Shown here: one piece after another, positions 1 to 7,820 of the stretch
Numbering within the stretch: position 1 is the stretch's first letter
Layout of the letters: every line of letters begins with the position of its first letter
NCBI RefSeq assembly: GCF_016464305.1
Contig: NZ_JAEIOJ010000003.1
Span: 657,726-721,725 of the forward strand
DNA length: 64,000 nt
Direction of reading: 5' to 3'
Origin: Umezawaea beigongshangensis
Lineage (GTDB): Bacteria > Actinomycetota > Actinomycetes > Mycobacteriales > Pseudonocardiaceae
Notes under the pieces: generated by a model
The model's database searches: none
Told to the model about the DNA's origin: nothing
The model's input: the letters and a program-made list of their open reading frames with translations, nothing else
Made by a program: the position numbers and the translations under genes

Positions 1-1992
1 CTGCGGGCCCTCGGCGTGCCCGCCGAGCGCGTGCCGTCCGGTGTGGACGAGCAGGCCGCGCTGTACCGCTCGCTCCTCGCCGGTCGCCGCGTGCTGATCC
101 TGCTCGACAACGCCGTCAGCGCCGAGCAGGTCAGACCGCTGCTGCCCGGCACCTCCACCTGCCTGGTGCTCGTCACCAGCCGCAACCGCCTCACCGGCCT
201 GGTCGTCCGCGACGGCGCGCACCACGTGGCGCTCGACCCGCTGAGCGAGCAGGAGGCCCTGTGGCTGATCACCGAGCTGCTGGGCGAGGACCGCGTCGGC
301 TCACGAGCGGAGGCCGCCGAGCTGGTGCGGCTGTGCGGACGGCTGCCGCTCGCGCTGCGCATCGTCGCGGGCGACCTCGCCGTGCACCCCGGTCGCGCGG
401 TGGGCGACGTGGTCGCCGAACTGCGCGAGGGCGACCGGCTGGGCGCGCTGGAGGTCGAGGGCGACGCCGAGTCCACCGTGCGCGCGGCGTTCGCGCTGTC
501 CTACGCCGCGCTGGACGAGCCGGTGCGCGAGGCGTTCCGGCACATCGGCGTGCACCCCGGTCCCGTCGTGACGCCGGTGGCGCTGGCCGCGCTGCTGAAC
601 CGCACCGAGAACGCGGCGGACGAGCTGCTGCGCCGCCTCGTGGAGACCAACCTCGTCGAGGAGGAGCGCCCGGAGCGGTTCCGGCCGCACGACCTGGTGC
701 GCGTGTACGCGACCGAGTGCGCGGAGCGCGAGATGACCGCGGTGCAGCGCGAGGACGCGCTGAACCGCCTGCTGACGGTCTACTCGCACACCGCGCTGCT
801 CGCCGGTGAGCTGCTGTTCCCCAGGGTCGGCCCGAGCCTGGAGGGGCGCTCCGAGGCGGTGCTGCGGATCGAGCCGCGCTCGGAGGAGGAGGCCCTGCTC
901 TGGTTCGAGACCGAGCGGGCCAACCTCGTCTCCGCCGTGCTGCACGCCGCCGAGCACGGCCCGCTGCCCGAGGCGTGCCGTCTGGCCGACGCGCTGCGCG
1001 GGTTCTTCATGGTGCGCAAGCACCTCCCGGACTGGCTGGCGGTCGGCCGGGCCGCGCTCGCCGCGGCCGAACGCCTCGGAGACCGGCACGCGCGGGCCGC
1101 CATGCACGCCTCGCTGGCGCTGGCGCACTGGACGCGGGTGGAGTACCGGCTCGCGATCGAGCACTTCGAGCAGGCGCACGAGCACTACTCCCACGCCGGG
1201 CTGCGGCACGGCGAGGGCGGCGTCATGACCAACCTCGGCGGCATCCACTGGGAGCTGGGACAGCTGGAACTGGCCGAGAAGGCCTACGTCGTGGCGCGCG
1301 CCGCCTTCGAGGAGATCGGCTCGCGCGACGGCATCGCGACCGTCGTGGGCAACCTCGGGCTGATCCGGCAGGACCGCGGGGACCTCGACGAGGCGCTGGA
1401 GCTGTTCCGCACGGCGCTGGCCACGTCCGAGGAGCTGGGATCGCTGTACGGCATGGCGATCTACCAGGTGAACCTGGGCCGCCTGCACCGCGACCGGGGC
1501 GAACTGCGGGAGTCGACGCTGGCCCTGCACCGCGCGCTGGACCTGTACGAGCGCAACGGCGCGCGGGACGTGGAGGGCTACGCCCGCAACGAGCTGGGCC
1601 GGGTCGCGCTGGACGACGGCCGCGTCGAGGAGGCGGGCGAGGCGGCGCGGCGCGCGCTGCTGGTGGCCGAGCAGATCGGCGAGACGCGCCTGGAGGTCGA
1701 CGCGACGAGCTTGCTGGGCGACGTGCACCGCGCCACCGGCGACACCGCGCGGGCCGCGGAGCACCACGGCAGGGCGCTCGCCGTGGCCAGGGAGGCGGGC
1801 TACGTGCGCGGAGAGCTGGAGGGGATGCTCGGACTGGCGCACGACGAGCTGGCCGCCGGACGCGCCGAGACCGCACTCGAACACGCCCGCGCCGCCGCCG
1901 GGGTCGCCGCGCGGGCCGGGTTCGAGCTGTTCGTCGTGAGCGCCCGCCGCGCGGAGGAGACGATCAGGGGCAGCGGCGGCACGTCGTCGTGA
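1..1992 (+). CDS. AfsR-like NB-ARC/TPR regulator, 5' truncated by window edge
   Basis: The reading frame is open from base 1, so the N-terminus lies outside the window; 663 residues are visible. The first 270 residues are the back half of an NB-ARC (STAND ATPase) module: a Walker-B-like strand (RRVLILLDNA), a sensor segment (LVLVTSRNRL) and a GLPLA-type motif (CGRLPLALRI). From about residue 340 to the end the sequence is a run of TPR repeats with the usual GDLDEALELF-type helices. In AfsR/SARP regulators this tail follows a winged-helix and BTA domain; whether this protein has a DNA-binding head cannot be seen. Likely a signal-responsive regulator of secondary metabolism. It is followed by 436 bp without a supported gene. 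Confidence 0.8.
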   Translation: MRALGVPAERVPSGVDEQAALYRSLLAGRRVLILLDNAVSAEQVRPLLPGTSTCLVLVTSRNRLTGLVVRDGAHHVALDPLSEQEALWLITELLGEDRVGSRAEAAELVRLCGRLPLALRIVAGDLAVHPGRAVGDVVAELREGDRLGALEVEGDAESTVRAAFALSYAALDEPVREAFRHIGVHPGPVVTPVALAALLNRTENAADELLRRLVETNLVEEERPERFRPHDLVRVYATECAEREMTAVQREDALNRLLTVYSHTALLAGELLFPRVGPSLEGRSEAVLRIEPRSEEEALLWFETERANLVSAVLHAAEHGPLPEACRLADALRGFFMVRKHLPDWLAVGRAALAAAERLGDRHARAAMHASLALAHWTRVEYRLAIEHFEQAHEHYSHAGLRHGEGGVMTNLGGIHWELGQLELAEKAYVVARAAFEEIGSRDGIATVVGNLGLIRQDRGDLDEALELFRTALATSEELGSLYGMAIYQVNLGRLHRDRGELRESTLALHRALDLYERNGARDVEGYARNELGRVALDDGRVEEAGEAARRALLVAEQIGETRLEVDATSLLGDVHRATGDTARAAEHHGRALAVAREAGYVRGELEGMLGLAHDELAAGRAETALEHARAAAGVAARAGFELFVVSARRAEETIRGSGGTSS

Positions 1993-2375
1993 TCTCCTCG
2001 CGGACCGGCGACGCCGCCGCGCGATCGGCGCCGCGCCGGTAGCGGACGCGGCCGGACCGGCGAGCGGCCACCTCGAACCGCCGTCCGGTGGAGTTCAGCC
2101 GAGCGGCACGGCCACGACCCCCGCGACGACCACCAGGACCGCGATGACGCCTACGGCGAGCCGGTGCGGCCCCCGGTGCACGTCGTCCTCAGCGGTGACC
2201 AGGCGGAGCCCGATCAGCCCGATCAGCCCGATCAGCGCGGTCGTCGCGACGGACCCGCGGACGAGCGACGACGCTCCGACGTCGCCGAGCAGTCGACACC
2301 CCCACGAGGACGGACAGGCCGTTCCGGCGGTACTGCGGGAGGTGGTCGCGCGTCGCCGTCCGGACGAGGAGAGGT
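1993..2375. other. gene-poor interval
   Basis: No gene can be supported here. On the reverse strand a frame from about 2289 to 2095 would encode two hydrophobic stretches, helped by a threefold 9-bp direct repeat near 2209-2236 that reads as Gly-Leu-Ile repeats. Its only start codon lies inside the terminator hairpin at 2376-2414 and it has no ribosome binding site. It is either a decayed membrane gene or chance. Confidence 0.3.
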
Positions 2376-2414
2376 GGGTGCGGGTCCGGCCGCCCAGAGG
2401 CCGGACCCGCACCC
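2376..2414 (-). terminator. hairpin terminator of the CBM2 gene
   Basis: A perfect 16-bp inverted repeat (2376-2391 and 2399-2414) with a 7-nt loop sits 14 bp beyond the stop of the reverse-strand CBM2 gene. There is no clear T-run, as is usual for actinobacterial terminators. Confidence 0.75.
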
Positions 2415-2428
2415 CGCGAGTCCCGCGG

Positions 2429-3580
2429 TCAGCCGGAGCAGCCCGGGCGGGACGTGGCCAGTGCGACGTCGTCGAACCAGAGGGTGTCGTCGCCGCTGCC
2501 GTAGCTCTCCCAGCCCAGGCGCAGGTCGGTCACGGCGGGTCGCCAGCCGGTGCGGCGCAGCCACTGGCCGTCGACGTCGGCGGTCGGCACCCCGTCCACC
2601 TGGAGCCCGGCGACGGCAGTGCCGTTCACCCACGTGCTCAGGTGGCCGTTCGCCCCGTCCACCCGGAACTCGACGCAGGTCCAGGTGTTCAGCGGCAGCG
2701 GCGCGCTCTGCGCGACACCGGCGGGGCTCTGCTCGGGCAGCGTGGCGTCGTCGGACTCGCGGTTCCACTGCAGGGCACGGTTCTGCCCGCCCATGCGCAG
2801 GTCCTTGCCGTTGTCCGCGCTGTCGCGCATCGCCAGGAACGTCACGTGCGCCTCGGGGAGCGCGGTCGTGTGGCGGACCCAGAACCGGCCGAACACGGGC
2901 TGTCCGGCCGGCAGCCCGGAGAGGCCGGTGCCGACGAAGACGTGGTTGCAGTACCCCGCTCGGCCGTCGACGCGGACCGACTTCGACCCGCTGTGCGCGA
3001 CCGCGGAGTCCACGGAGGCCGTGCCGGTGCCGGAGCAGTTCGGTGAGCCGACGGTCCAGCGGCCGGACGGGGTGACGCCGGTCTGGTCCTCGAACCCGTC
3101 GCACACCCCGCCGCTCGGGCAGTCGACCGGGGGGACCGGCGTCGTGGTCGTGGTCGTGGTCGTCGTCGTGGGAGGGACGCCGTCGTCGTTGCAGCGCACG
3201 CCGTTGAGCGCGAAGTCTGCCGGGGTGGCGTTGGTGCCGCTGTAGGTGGCCTGGAACCCGAACTGCGCCGATCCGCCGGTCGGCAGCGCGCCGGTGCCGG
3301 CCGCGCTCACCGTCCGTCCGGACTGGACGACGGTCGCGTTCCAGCCCGAGACCACCCGCTGGTCCCCGGCGAACGTCCAGGTGAGCGTCCAGCTCGGCAG
3401 GGCGGCCCCGGCGTTGCTCACCGCGACCTGCGCGACGAACCCGCCGGTCCACTGGTTCAACTGGTAGGTCGTGGTGCACGCGGGCGCGGCGCCCGCCGAA
3501 GTGCCGCCCGCGACGACGAGCGCCGCCGTGACGGCGGTCGCGCCGAGCGCGGCGGTCAGCCGTGCGATTCCGATTCTCAC
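2429..3580 (-). CDS. secreted CBM2 cellulose-binding protein with Cip1-like C-terminal domain
   Basis: 383 aa. The GTG at 3580 is chosen because an AGGAGG-type site lies 5 bases upstream. Residues 1-31 form a signal peptide ending near AGAAPA. Residues 32-125 are a carbohydrate-binding module family 2 domain with terminal cysteines (ACTTTYQ ... NGVRC) and the surface tryptophans of cellulose binders (NQWTGG, SGWNAT). A Thr-rich linker follows. The C-terminal ~230 residues (CDGFEDQTG, GYCNHVFVG, LRLGWESYG) resemble Cip1, a fungal cellulose-induced protein with bacterial homologues; this assignment is from memory of the family and is tentative. No glycosidase catalytic pair is obvious. It is divergent from an AA10 oxidase and has a CebR-type operator 27 bp before its start, so it is probably induced by cello-oligosaccharides. 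Confidence 0.8.
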   Translation of the reverse strand: MRIGIARLTAALGATAVTAALVVAGGTSAGAAPACTTTYQLNQWTGGFVAQVAVSNAGAALPSWTLTWTFAGDQRVVSGWNATVVQSGRTVSAAGTGALPTGGSAQFGFQATYSGTNATPADFALNGVRCNDDGVPPTTTTTTTTTTPVPPVDCPSGGVCDGFEDQTGVTPSGRWTVGSPNCSGTGTASVDSAVAHSGSKSVRVDGRAGYCNHVFVGTGLSGLPAGQPVFGRFWVRHTTALPEAHVTFLAMRDSADNGKDLRMGGQNRALQWNRESDDATLPEQSPAGVAQSAPLPLNTWTCVEFRVDGANGHLSTWVNGTAVAGLQVDGVPTADVDGQWLRRTGWRPAVTDLRLGWESYGSGDDTLWFDDVALATSRPGCSG

Positions 3581-3606
3581 GCGTCCTCCTCGTCGGCACT
3601 GACTTC

Positions 3607-3620
3607 TGGGAGCGCTCCCA
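3607..3620. promoter_or_regulatory. CebR-type operator upstream of CBM2 gene
   Basis: The 14-bp palindrome TGGGAGCGCTCCCA is identical to the known streptomycete CebR box, where the LacI-family repressor is released by cellobiose. It lies 27-40 bp upstream of the reverse-strand CBM2 start. Confidence 0.85.
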
Positions 3621-3892
3621 GGACTGTAACGAGCCGGACATCTGCCGCAAGTCGAACTGTTTCCCCGGTGGCGCAACGGTTGTCGCGATCCGTGATCCGG
3701 CCGCATGGCGGGTGGTGCGGCGATCCGGCGATCGGGTAGATCTGGGAGCGGGTCGGGTGGAATCCTCACCCGGCGCACCCGCGTGGCCGGGTGGGAGTGG
3801 GCCGAAGGGTTGAGGCATAACGGTTTCCTGTCGATGCGGCCGTTGAGACGCTCGGTTGACGCCGGGTGAACCGGATGCGATCGTCGGTGGAC

Positions 3893-3906
3893 TGGGAGCG
3901 CTCCCA
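3893..3906. promoter_or_regulatory. CebR-type operator upstream of AA10 gene
   Basis: This is a second exact TGGGAGCGCTCCCA. Here the symmetry extends to 18 bp (ACTGGGAGCGCTCCCAGT, 3891-3908). It ends 44 bp before the AA10 start codon. A degenerate half site (TGGGAGCG) lies near 3743. Confidence 0.85.
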
Positions 3907-3950
3907 GTCTCCGGGGGACACCACAGCGCAGTGACGAAGGAGAAAAGGTC

Positions 3951-4607
3951 TTGCGACACAAGCGCACCGCGGCGTCGGCCGCCGCACTCGTCACCGCCCT
4001 CGTCGCGAGCACGATGCTCGCCCAGAGCGGTGAAGCACTGGCACACGGCTCGATGACCTACCCGTCGAGCAGGACCCACGCCTGCTACGAGGACGGTCGT
4101 GCGCACGGCAACGGCGACCTGAACCCGACCAACCCGGCCTGCGTGCAGGCCGTCGCCATCGGCGGCAAGCAGCCGCTGTGGGACTGGTTCGGCAACCTGA
4201 TCAGCAACGCCGCCGGACGCCACCAGCAGATCATCCCCGACGGTCACCTGTGCGGCCCGCAGGTCAAGTACGACGGCTACAACCTCGCGCGCGCCGACTG
4301 GCCCAGCACCCAGCTCCGCGCGGGCGCGCCGATCACCTTCCGGTACAACGCCTGGGCGCCGCACCCCGGCACCTGGCAGCAGTACGTGACGAAGGACGGC
4401 TTCAACCCGGCGGCACCGCTCAAGTGGTCCGACCTGGAGGCCCAGCCGTTCGACCAGATCACCAACCCGCCGCTGGCGGGCGGCGAGTACCGCTGGAACG
4501 CCACCCTGCCGAACAAGACCGGGCGGCACGTCATCTACTCGATCTGGCAGCGCTCGGACAGCCCCGAGGCCTTCTACAGCTGCTCGGACGTCGTCTTCAC
4601 CCGGTAG
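3951..4607 (+). CDS. AA10 lytic polysaccharide monooxygenase, secreted
   Basis: 218 aa. The start is TTG at 3951, eight bases after AAGGAG. A signal peptide (residues 1-31) ends in ALA, so the mature protein begins with His32, the N-terminal histidine of the copper brace. The second brace histidine is His138 in NAWAPHPGTW. The motif HGSMTYPSSR and the tail YSIWQRSDSPEAFYSCSDVVF are typical of single-domain AA10 enzymes, which cleave crystalline cellulose or chitin oxidatively. There is no binding module; the CBM2 protein encoded divergently may supply cellulose targeting. Control by CebR is inferred from the operator at 3893. Confidence 0.93.
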   Translation: MRHKRTAASAAALVTALVASTMLAQSGEALAHGSMTYPSSRTHACYEDGRAHGNGDLNPTNPACVQAVAIGGKQPLWDWFGNLISNAAGRHQQIIPDGHLCGPQVKYDGYNLARADWPSTQLRAGAPITFRYNAWAPHPGTWQQYVTKDGFNPAAPLKWSDLEAQPFDQITNPPLAGGEYRWNATLPNKTGRHVIYSIWQRSDSPEAFYSCSDVVFTR

Positions 4608-4701
4608 TTCCCAGCCGGGCTCGGGTTCGCCGGGGCCAGGACCAGCACGGCGAACCCGACGGCGGTCACGCCGCCCGCGCGGTGGCGTGACCGCACGAGG
4701 A

Positions 4702-4731
4702 GCGGACCCGCACAACGTCGTGCGGGTCCGC
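4702..4731 (+). terminator. terminator after the AA10 gene
   Basis: A perfect 12-bp inverted repeat (GCGGACCCGCAC and its complement) with a 6-nt loop begins 94 bp after the AA10 stop codon. Confidence 0.65.
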
Positions 4732-4742
4732 GCCACATCTCC

Positions 4743-4881
4743 GAGTTGAGCGTTCGAGCACGGTGAGCTGAGCGTTCGAGACGGAGCTCGCCGCGAGCAG
4801 CGCGACGCCCGCCGCCAGTGCCAGCGGGGTGCGCGGGCTCGTGCCGGAACGCTCCACCCGCGGTGCTGGAACGGGCGACTC
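4743..4881. repeat. 22-bp periodic intergenic repeats in inverted arrangement
   Basis: Two direct 22-bp units start at 4743 and 4765 (core GAGCGTTCGAG). Two more units in opposite orientation occupy 4838-4859 and 4860-4881. The same unit, also with a 22-bp period, occurs three times at 34884-34949. They lie between the convergent AA10 and hydrolase genes. Confidence 0.7.
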
Positions 4882-4888
4882 GCGCGGT

Positions 4889-5656
4889 TCAGGCGTCCAG
4901 GTCGGACAGGAACGCGGCCAGGGCTTCGTTGACCTCCGCCGGGCGTTCCAGGTTCGGGAGGTGGGCCGAGTCCACCACCAGCAGGCGCGAGTCGGGCAGG
5001 AGGGCGTGCATCCCGCGGACCTCGGCCACCGGCGTGTACTCGTCCTGCGTCCCGACGACCACCAGCGCCGGGACCGTCGCCCCGGCCAGCACGCCGGACA
5101 GGTCGGGGCGCTCGCACCGGCCCCGCATCGCGGCGGCCGCCGCGGCGGGGGACGTCCGGCGCATCACGTCGAGCACGTGCGCCGCCACCCGCGGGTCCGC
5201 GGTGGGCGAGACCATCCGGTGCAGCACCTCCCGCGCGTACGGGTCGAGCCCCTCGGCCTCCAGGCGCGCGGCCGTCGCGCGGCGGGCGTCGGCGGCCTCG
5301 GGCGTGTCGGCGGCGGGCGAGGTCGCCATCAGCACCAACCCGCGCACCCGCTGCGGGAACATCCGCAGGAACGTCATGACGATCTGCCCGCCCATCGACA
5401 GACCGCCGATCACGACCGACTCCACCTCCAGCGCGTCCAGCAGCGCGGCGAGGTCACCGGCGAAGTCCTCCAGGCGCACGGGACCCGGCCCGCTGGCGGG
5501 GCTCGCGCCGTAACCGCGCAGGTCCGGCACGATCACCCGCCGCTCGGGGCTGAACCGCTCGACCTGCGGACGCCACGTCGTGCGGTCGAACGGGTGGCCG
5601 TGCACCAGCAGCAGCGGTGTGCCGCCGCGTCCCTCGTCGTCGAACGCCAGTTCCAC
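4889..5656 (-). CDS. alpha/beta-fold hydrolase
   Basis: 255 aa. The start is GTG 5656 with GAGGAG upstream. It shows the oxyanion-hole motif LLVHGHPFD, the nucleophile elbow GGLSMGGQ, an acid residue in GTQDEYTPV and a C-terminal catalytic histidine in DSAHLPNLERP. This is the size and layout of small esterases and lactonases of the 3-oxoadipate enol-lactonase/haloperoxidase type. The substrate is unknown. It is divergent from the MocR regulator, which probably controls it. Confidence 0.85.
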   Translation of the reverse strand: MELAFDDEGRGGTPLLLVHGHPFDRTTWRPQVERFSPERRVIVPDLRGYGASPASGPGPVRLEDFAGDLAALLDALEVESVVIGGLSMGGQIVMTFLRMFPQRVRGLVLMATSPAADTPEAADARRATAARLEAEGLDPYAREVLHRMVSPTADPRVAAHVLDVMRRTSPAAAAAAMRGRCERPDLSGVLAGATVPALVVVGTQDEYTPVAEVRGMHALLPDSRLLVVDSAHLPNLERPAEVNEALAAFLSDLDA

Positions 5657-5718
5657 GGAAGGCTCCTCTCGTTGACGCTTCGAGGCTATTGCCCGCACAA
5701 TCAAGCGAGCAATGAAAA

Positions 5719-5737
5719 CAATGCACTCGGTGCAATG
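5719..5737. promoter_or_regulatory. near-palindrome between hydrolase and MocR gene
   Basis: The 19-bp element CAATGCACTCGGTGCAATG has one mismatched pair. It lies in the divergent promoter region, 13 bp before the preferred start of the MocR gene. It is a candidate MocR operator. Confidence 0.5.
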
Positions 5738-5750
5738 CGGGGGAGTCGTG

Positions 5751-7070
5751 GTGGAGGACTACCGGGCGCTGGCCGACGAGCTGGCCGCCGACATCGCGGC
5801 CGGGCGGCTGACGCCGGGACAGCGGCTGATCCCGCAGCGCGCCTTCGCGCGTCAGCGCCGCATCGCCGCGTCCACGGCCGCGCGGGTCTACCGCGACCTG
5901 GTGCGCCGCGGCCTCGCGGTGGGGGAGGTCGGCCGCGGCACGTTCGTGCGCGTCCCGGCGGACGTCGCGCTCGCCGACCCCGGCGGCGCGCGGGTGGACC
6001 TGGAGCTGAACTTCCCCGTGCTGCCCGAGCAGCCCGCGCTCCTCGCGCGGAGCCTGACCCGGCTGCTGCGTCCCGACGTCATGGCCGAGTCCCTGCGCCC
6101 GGTCGGGGTGGACGGCACGCCGGCCGCGCGCGAGGCGGCCACCGCGCTGCTGGCCCGTCCCGGCTGGGCTCCCGACCCGCGGCACCTGCTGTTCGCGGGC
6201 AACGGACGGCAGGCCATCGCGGGCACGATCGCCGCGTTCGCGGGTCCGGGGGATCGGCTGGGCGTCGAGGAGCTGACCTACCCGGTGGTCAGGGGCATCG
6301 CCGCGCGGCTGGGTGTGACGCTCGTGCCGCTGGCGGTCGACGAGCACGGCCTCGTGCCGGACGCGGTGCGCGCCGCCGGGCGGCTGCGCGCGCTGTACGT
6401 GCAGCCCACCATGCACAACCCGCTGGGCACGACGGCCCCGCACGCGCGCCGGGCCGAACTCGCCGAGGTGGCCCGCGAGCTGGACCTGCCGATCGTCGAG
6501 GACGCGATCTACTCCTTCCTGCGCGAGGACCCGGCACCGCTGGCCGCGCACGCGCCGGAGCGCACGGTCGTCGTGGAGAGCCTGTCGAAGCGCCTCTCAC
6601 CCGGTCTCACGCTGGGGTTCGCCGCCACGCCGCCCGCGTGGACGCAGCGGGTGGCCTCCGCGCTGCGCTCGGGCGGCTGGATCGCGTCGCACTTCGCCCT
6701 GGACGCCGCGACCTGCTGGATGGGCGACGGCACGGCCTCGGGCATCGCCGAGGCCAAGCGGCGCGACGCCGCGGCCCGGCAGCGGATGGTGCGGGACCGG
6801 CTGGCCGGGTTCGACCTGCGGGCCGATCCCGGCGCCTACCACGCGTGGTGGGAGCTGCCGGAGCCGTGGCGCGCGGAGACGTTCGTCGCCGCCGCCGCCC
6901 GGCGCGGCATCGCGGTCAGTCCCGCCGCCGCGTTCGCGGTCGGGGCGGGCCGCGCGCCCGACGCCGTGCGCCTGGCGCTGGCCGCGCCCCCGCTCGACGA
7001 CCTGGCGGCGGCGCTGGACACCCTGGCGGCCCTGGCCCGCCGGACCCCGGAGGACGCGGGCGTCGACTGA
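5751..7070 (+). CDS. MocR-family GntR/aminotransferase-like transcriptional regulator
   Basis: 439 aa from GTG 5751. That start is preferred because GGGGGAG lies five bases upstream and it leaves the operator-like palindrome in the leader; an ATG at 5712 would overlap the palindrome. Residues 1-70 form a GntR winged helix (DIAAGRLTPGQRL, STAARVYRDLVRRG, GRGTFV). The rest is a fold-type I aminotransferase domain with the PLP-binding lysine in ESLSKRLSPGL and the pocket motif YVQPTMHNPLG. MocR proteins sense amino-acid or vitamin-B6-like ligands and usually control the divergent gene, here the alpha/beta hydrolase. It converges with the TetR gene, with 10 bp between the stops. Confidence 0.88.
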   Translation: MEDYRALADELAADIAAGRLTPGQRLIPQRAFARQRRIAASTAARVYRDLVRRGLAVGEVGRGTFVRVPADVALADPGGARVDLELNFPVLPEQPALLARSLTRLLRPDVMAESLRPVGVDGTPAAREAATALLARPGWAPDPRHLLFAGNGRQAIAGTIAAFAGPGDRLGVEELTYPVVRGIAARLGVTLVPLAVDEHGLVPDAVRAAGRLRALYVQPTMHNPLGTTAPHARRAELAEVARELDLPIVEDAIYSFLREDPAPLAAHAPERTVVVESLSKRLSPGLTLGFAATPPAWTQRVASALRSGGWIASHFALDAATCWMGDGTASGIAEAKRRDAAARQRMVRDRLAGFDLRADPGAYHAWWELPEPWRAETFVAAAARRGIAVSPAAAFAVGAGRAPDAVRLALAAPPLDDLAAALDTLAALARRTPEDAGVD

Positions 7071-7080
7071 CGGGTGCTGG

Positions 7081-7674
7081 TCAGGGCCGGCGCAGGAGCT
7101 GGCCGAGGCCGAACTCGAAGCGGGCCTCGAAGTCCCGCGCGCCCAGGTGCGACAGGGTCCGCGTCAGCGCCGGGTGGCCGTGCGGGGTCACGGCGGCGGC
7201 CAGGGCCGTGGGCGTCACGTGCTCACCGGCCTGCTCCTCCTGGGTCAGGCCCAGCACGAAGTAGGTGATCGACCAGGCCGTCCACGCCGCCTCCCGCTCC
7301 GGCAGACCGCCGTCGAGCAGCGCGGCGACCAGCGCCTCCGCGTGGGCCAGCGTCGCCGGCTCGGTCACGAACGTGCCGGTCACGACGGCCGCGCCGTCGC
7401 GGTGGGCCAGCAGCGCGCCGCGGTGGCGCCGCGCCAGCGCGCGCACCCGCTCGTCCCACGGCTCGGGCAGCCCGTCGAGCGACGCGCCCGCGACGATCGC
7501 GTCCGCCATCAGCTCCAGCAGCCGGGTCTTGCTCTTCGCGTGCCACAGCACGGTGTTCATCCGCACGTCGAGCCGCTCGGCCACGGCCCGCAGCGACACC
7601 GCGTCCGCGCCGCGCTCGTCCAGCAGCTCCAGCGCGGCCCGCACGACCGCCTCCGGGGTGAGCTTCTTGGTCAC
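7081..7674 (-). CDS. TetR-family repressor, probable regulator of the flavin monooxygenase
   Basis: 197 aa from GTG 7674. The N-terminal helix-turn-helix (VSLRAVAERLDVRMNTVLWHAKSK) and the C-terminal half (FGLGQLLRRP) resemble TetR class proteins with a TetR_C domain. The start codon lies inside a copy of the operator TTGGTCACCGACCAA and no Shine-Dalgarno is visible, so the message may be leaderless and autorepressed. The same operator flanks the promoter of the monooxygenase gene 1.6 kb away, which makes that gene the likely target. Confidence 0.87.
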   Translation of the reverse strand: MTKKLTPEAVVRAALELLDERGADAVSLRAVAERLDVRMNTVLWHAKSKTRLLELMADAIVAGASLDGLPEPWDERVRALARRHRGALLAHRDGAAVVTGTFVTEPATLAHAEALVAALLDGGLPEREAAWTAWSITYFVLGLTQEEQAGEHVTPTALAAAVTPHGHPALTRTLSHLGARDFEARFEFGLGQLLRRP

Positions 7675-7681
7675 CGACCAA
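7667..7681. promoter_or_regulatory. TetR operator O1 overlapping tetR start
   Basis: The sequence TTGGTCACCGACCAA has perfect 6-bp arms and a 3-bp centre, and covers the GTG start of the TetR gene. Two more copies lie at 9274 and 9307. Confidence 0.75.
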
Positions 7682-7820
7682 TCGTATCGGGTCCTCCTGT
7701 GGTCGTACGCGGCGTGCGACCCCGGTGCGATTCGGAATGATCTCCCACCCGGCAGCATCGGGGCACGCGGCGGTCCCGCCCGTCCCGCCGGTTCACCGCA
7801 CCGCCCCGATCGGAGCACAG

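Noticed and set aside
2095-2412. 105-codon reverse-strand frame with two hydrophobic stretches
   Set aside because: Its only start codon is inside the terminator hairpin of the CBM2 gene, it has no ribosome binding site, and its N-terminal half is Arg/Ser-rich noise.
2232-5117. 961-codon reverse-strand open frame
   Set aside because: It runs through the CBM2 gene in another frame and antisense to the AA10 gene; Arg/Pro/Gly/Ala-rich composition of a GC-rich shadow.
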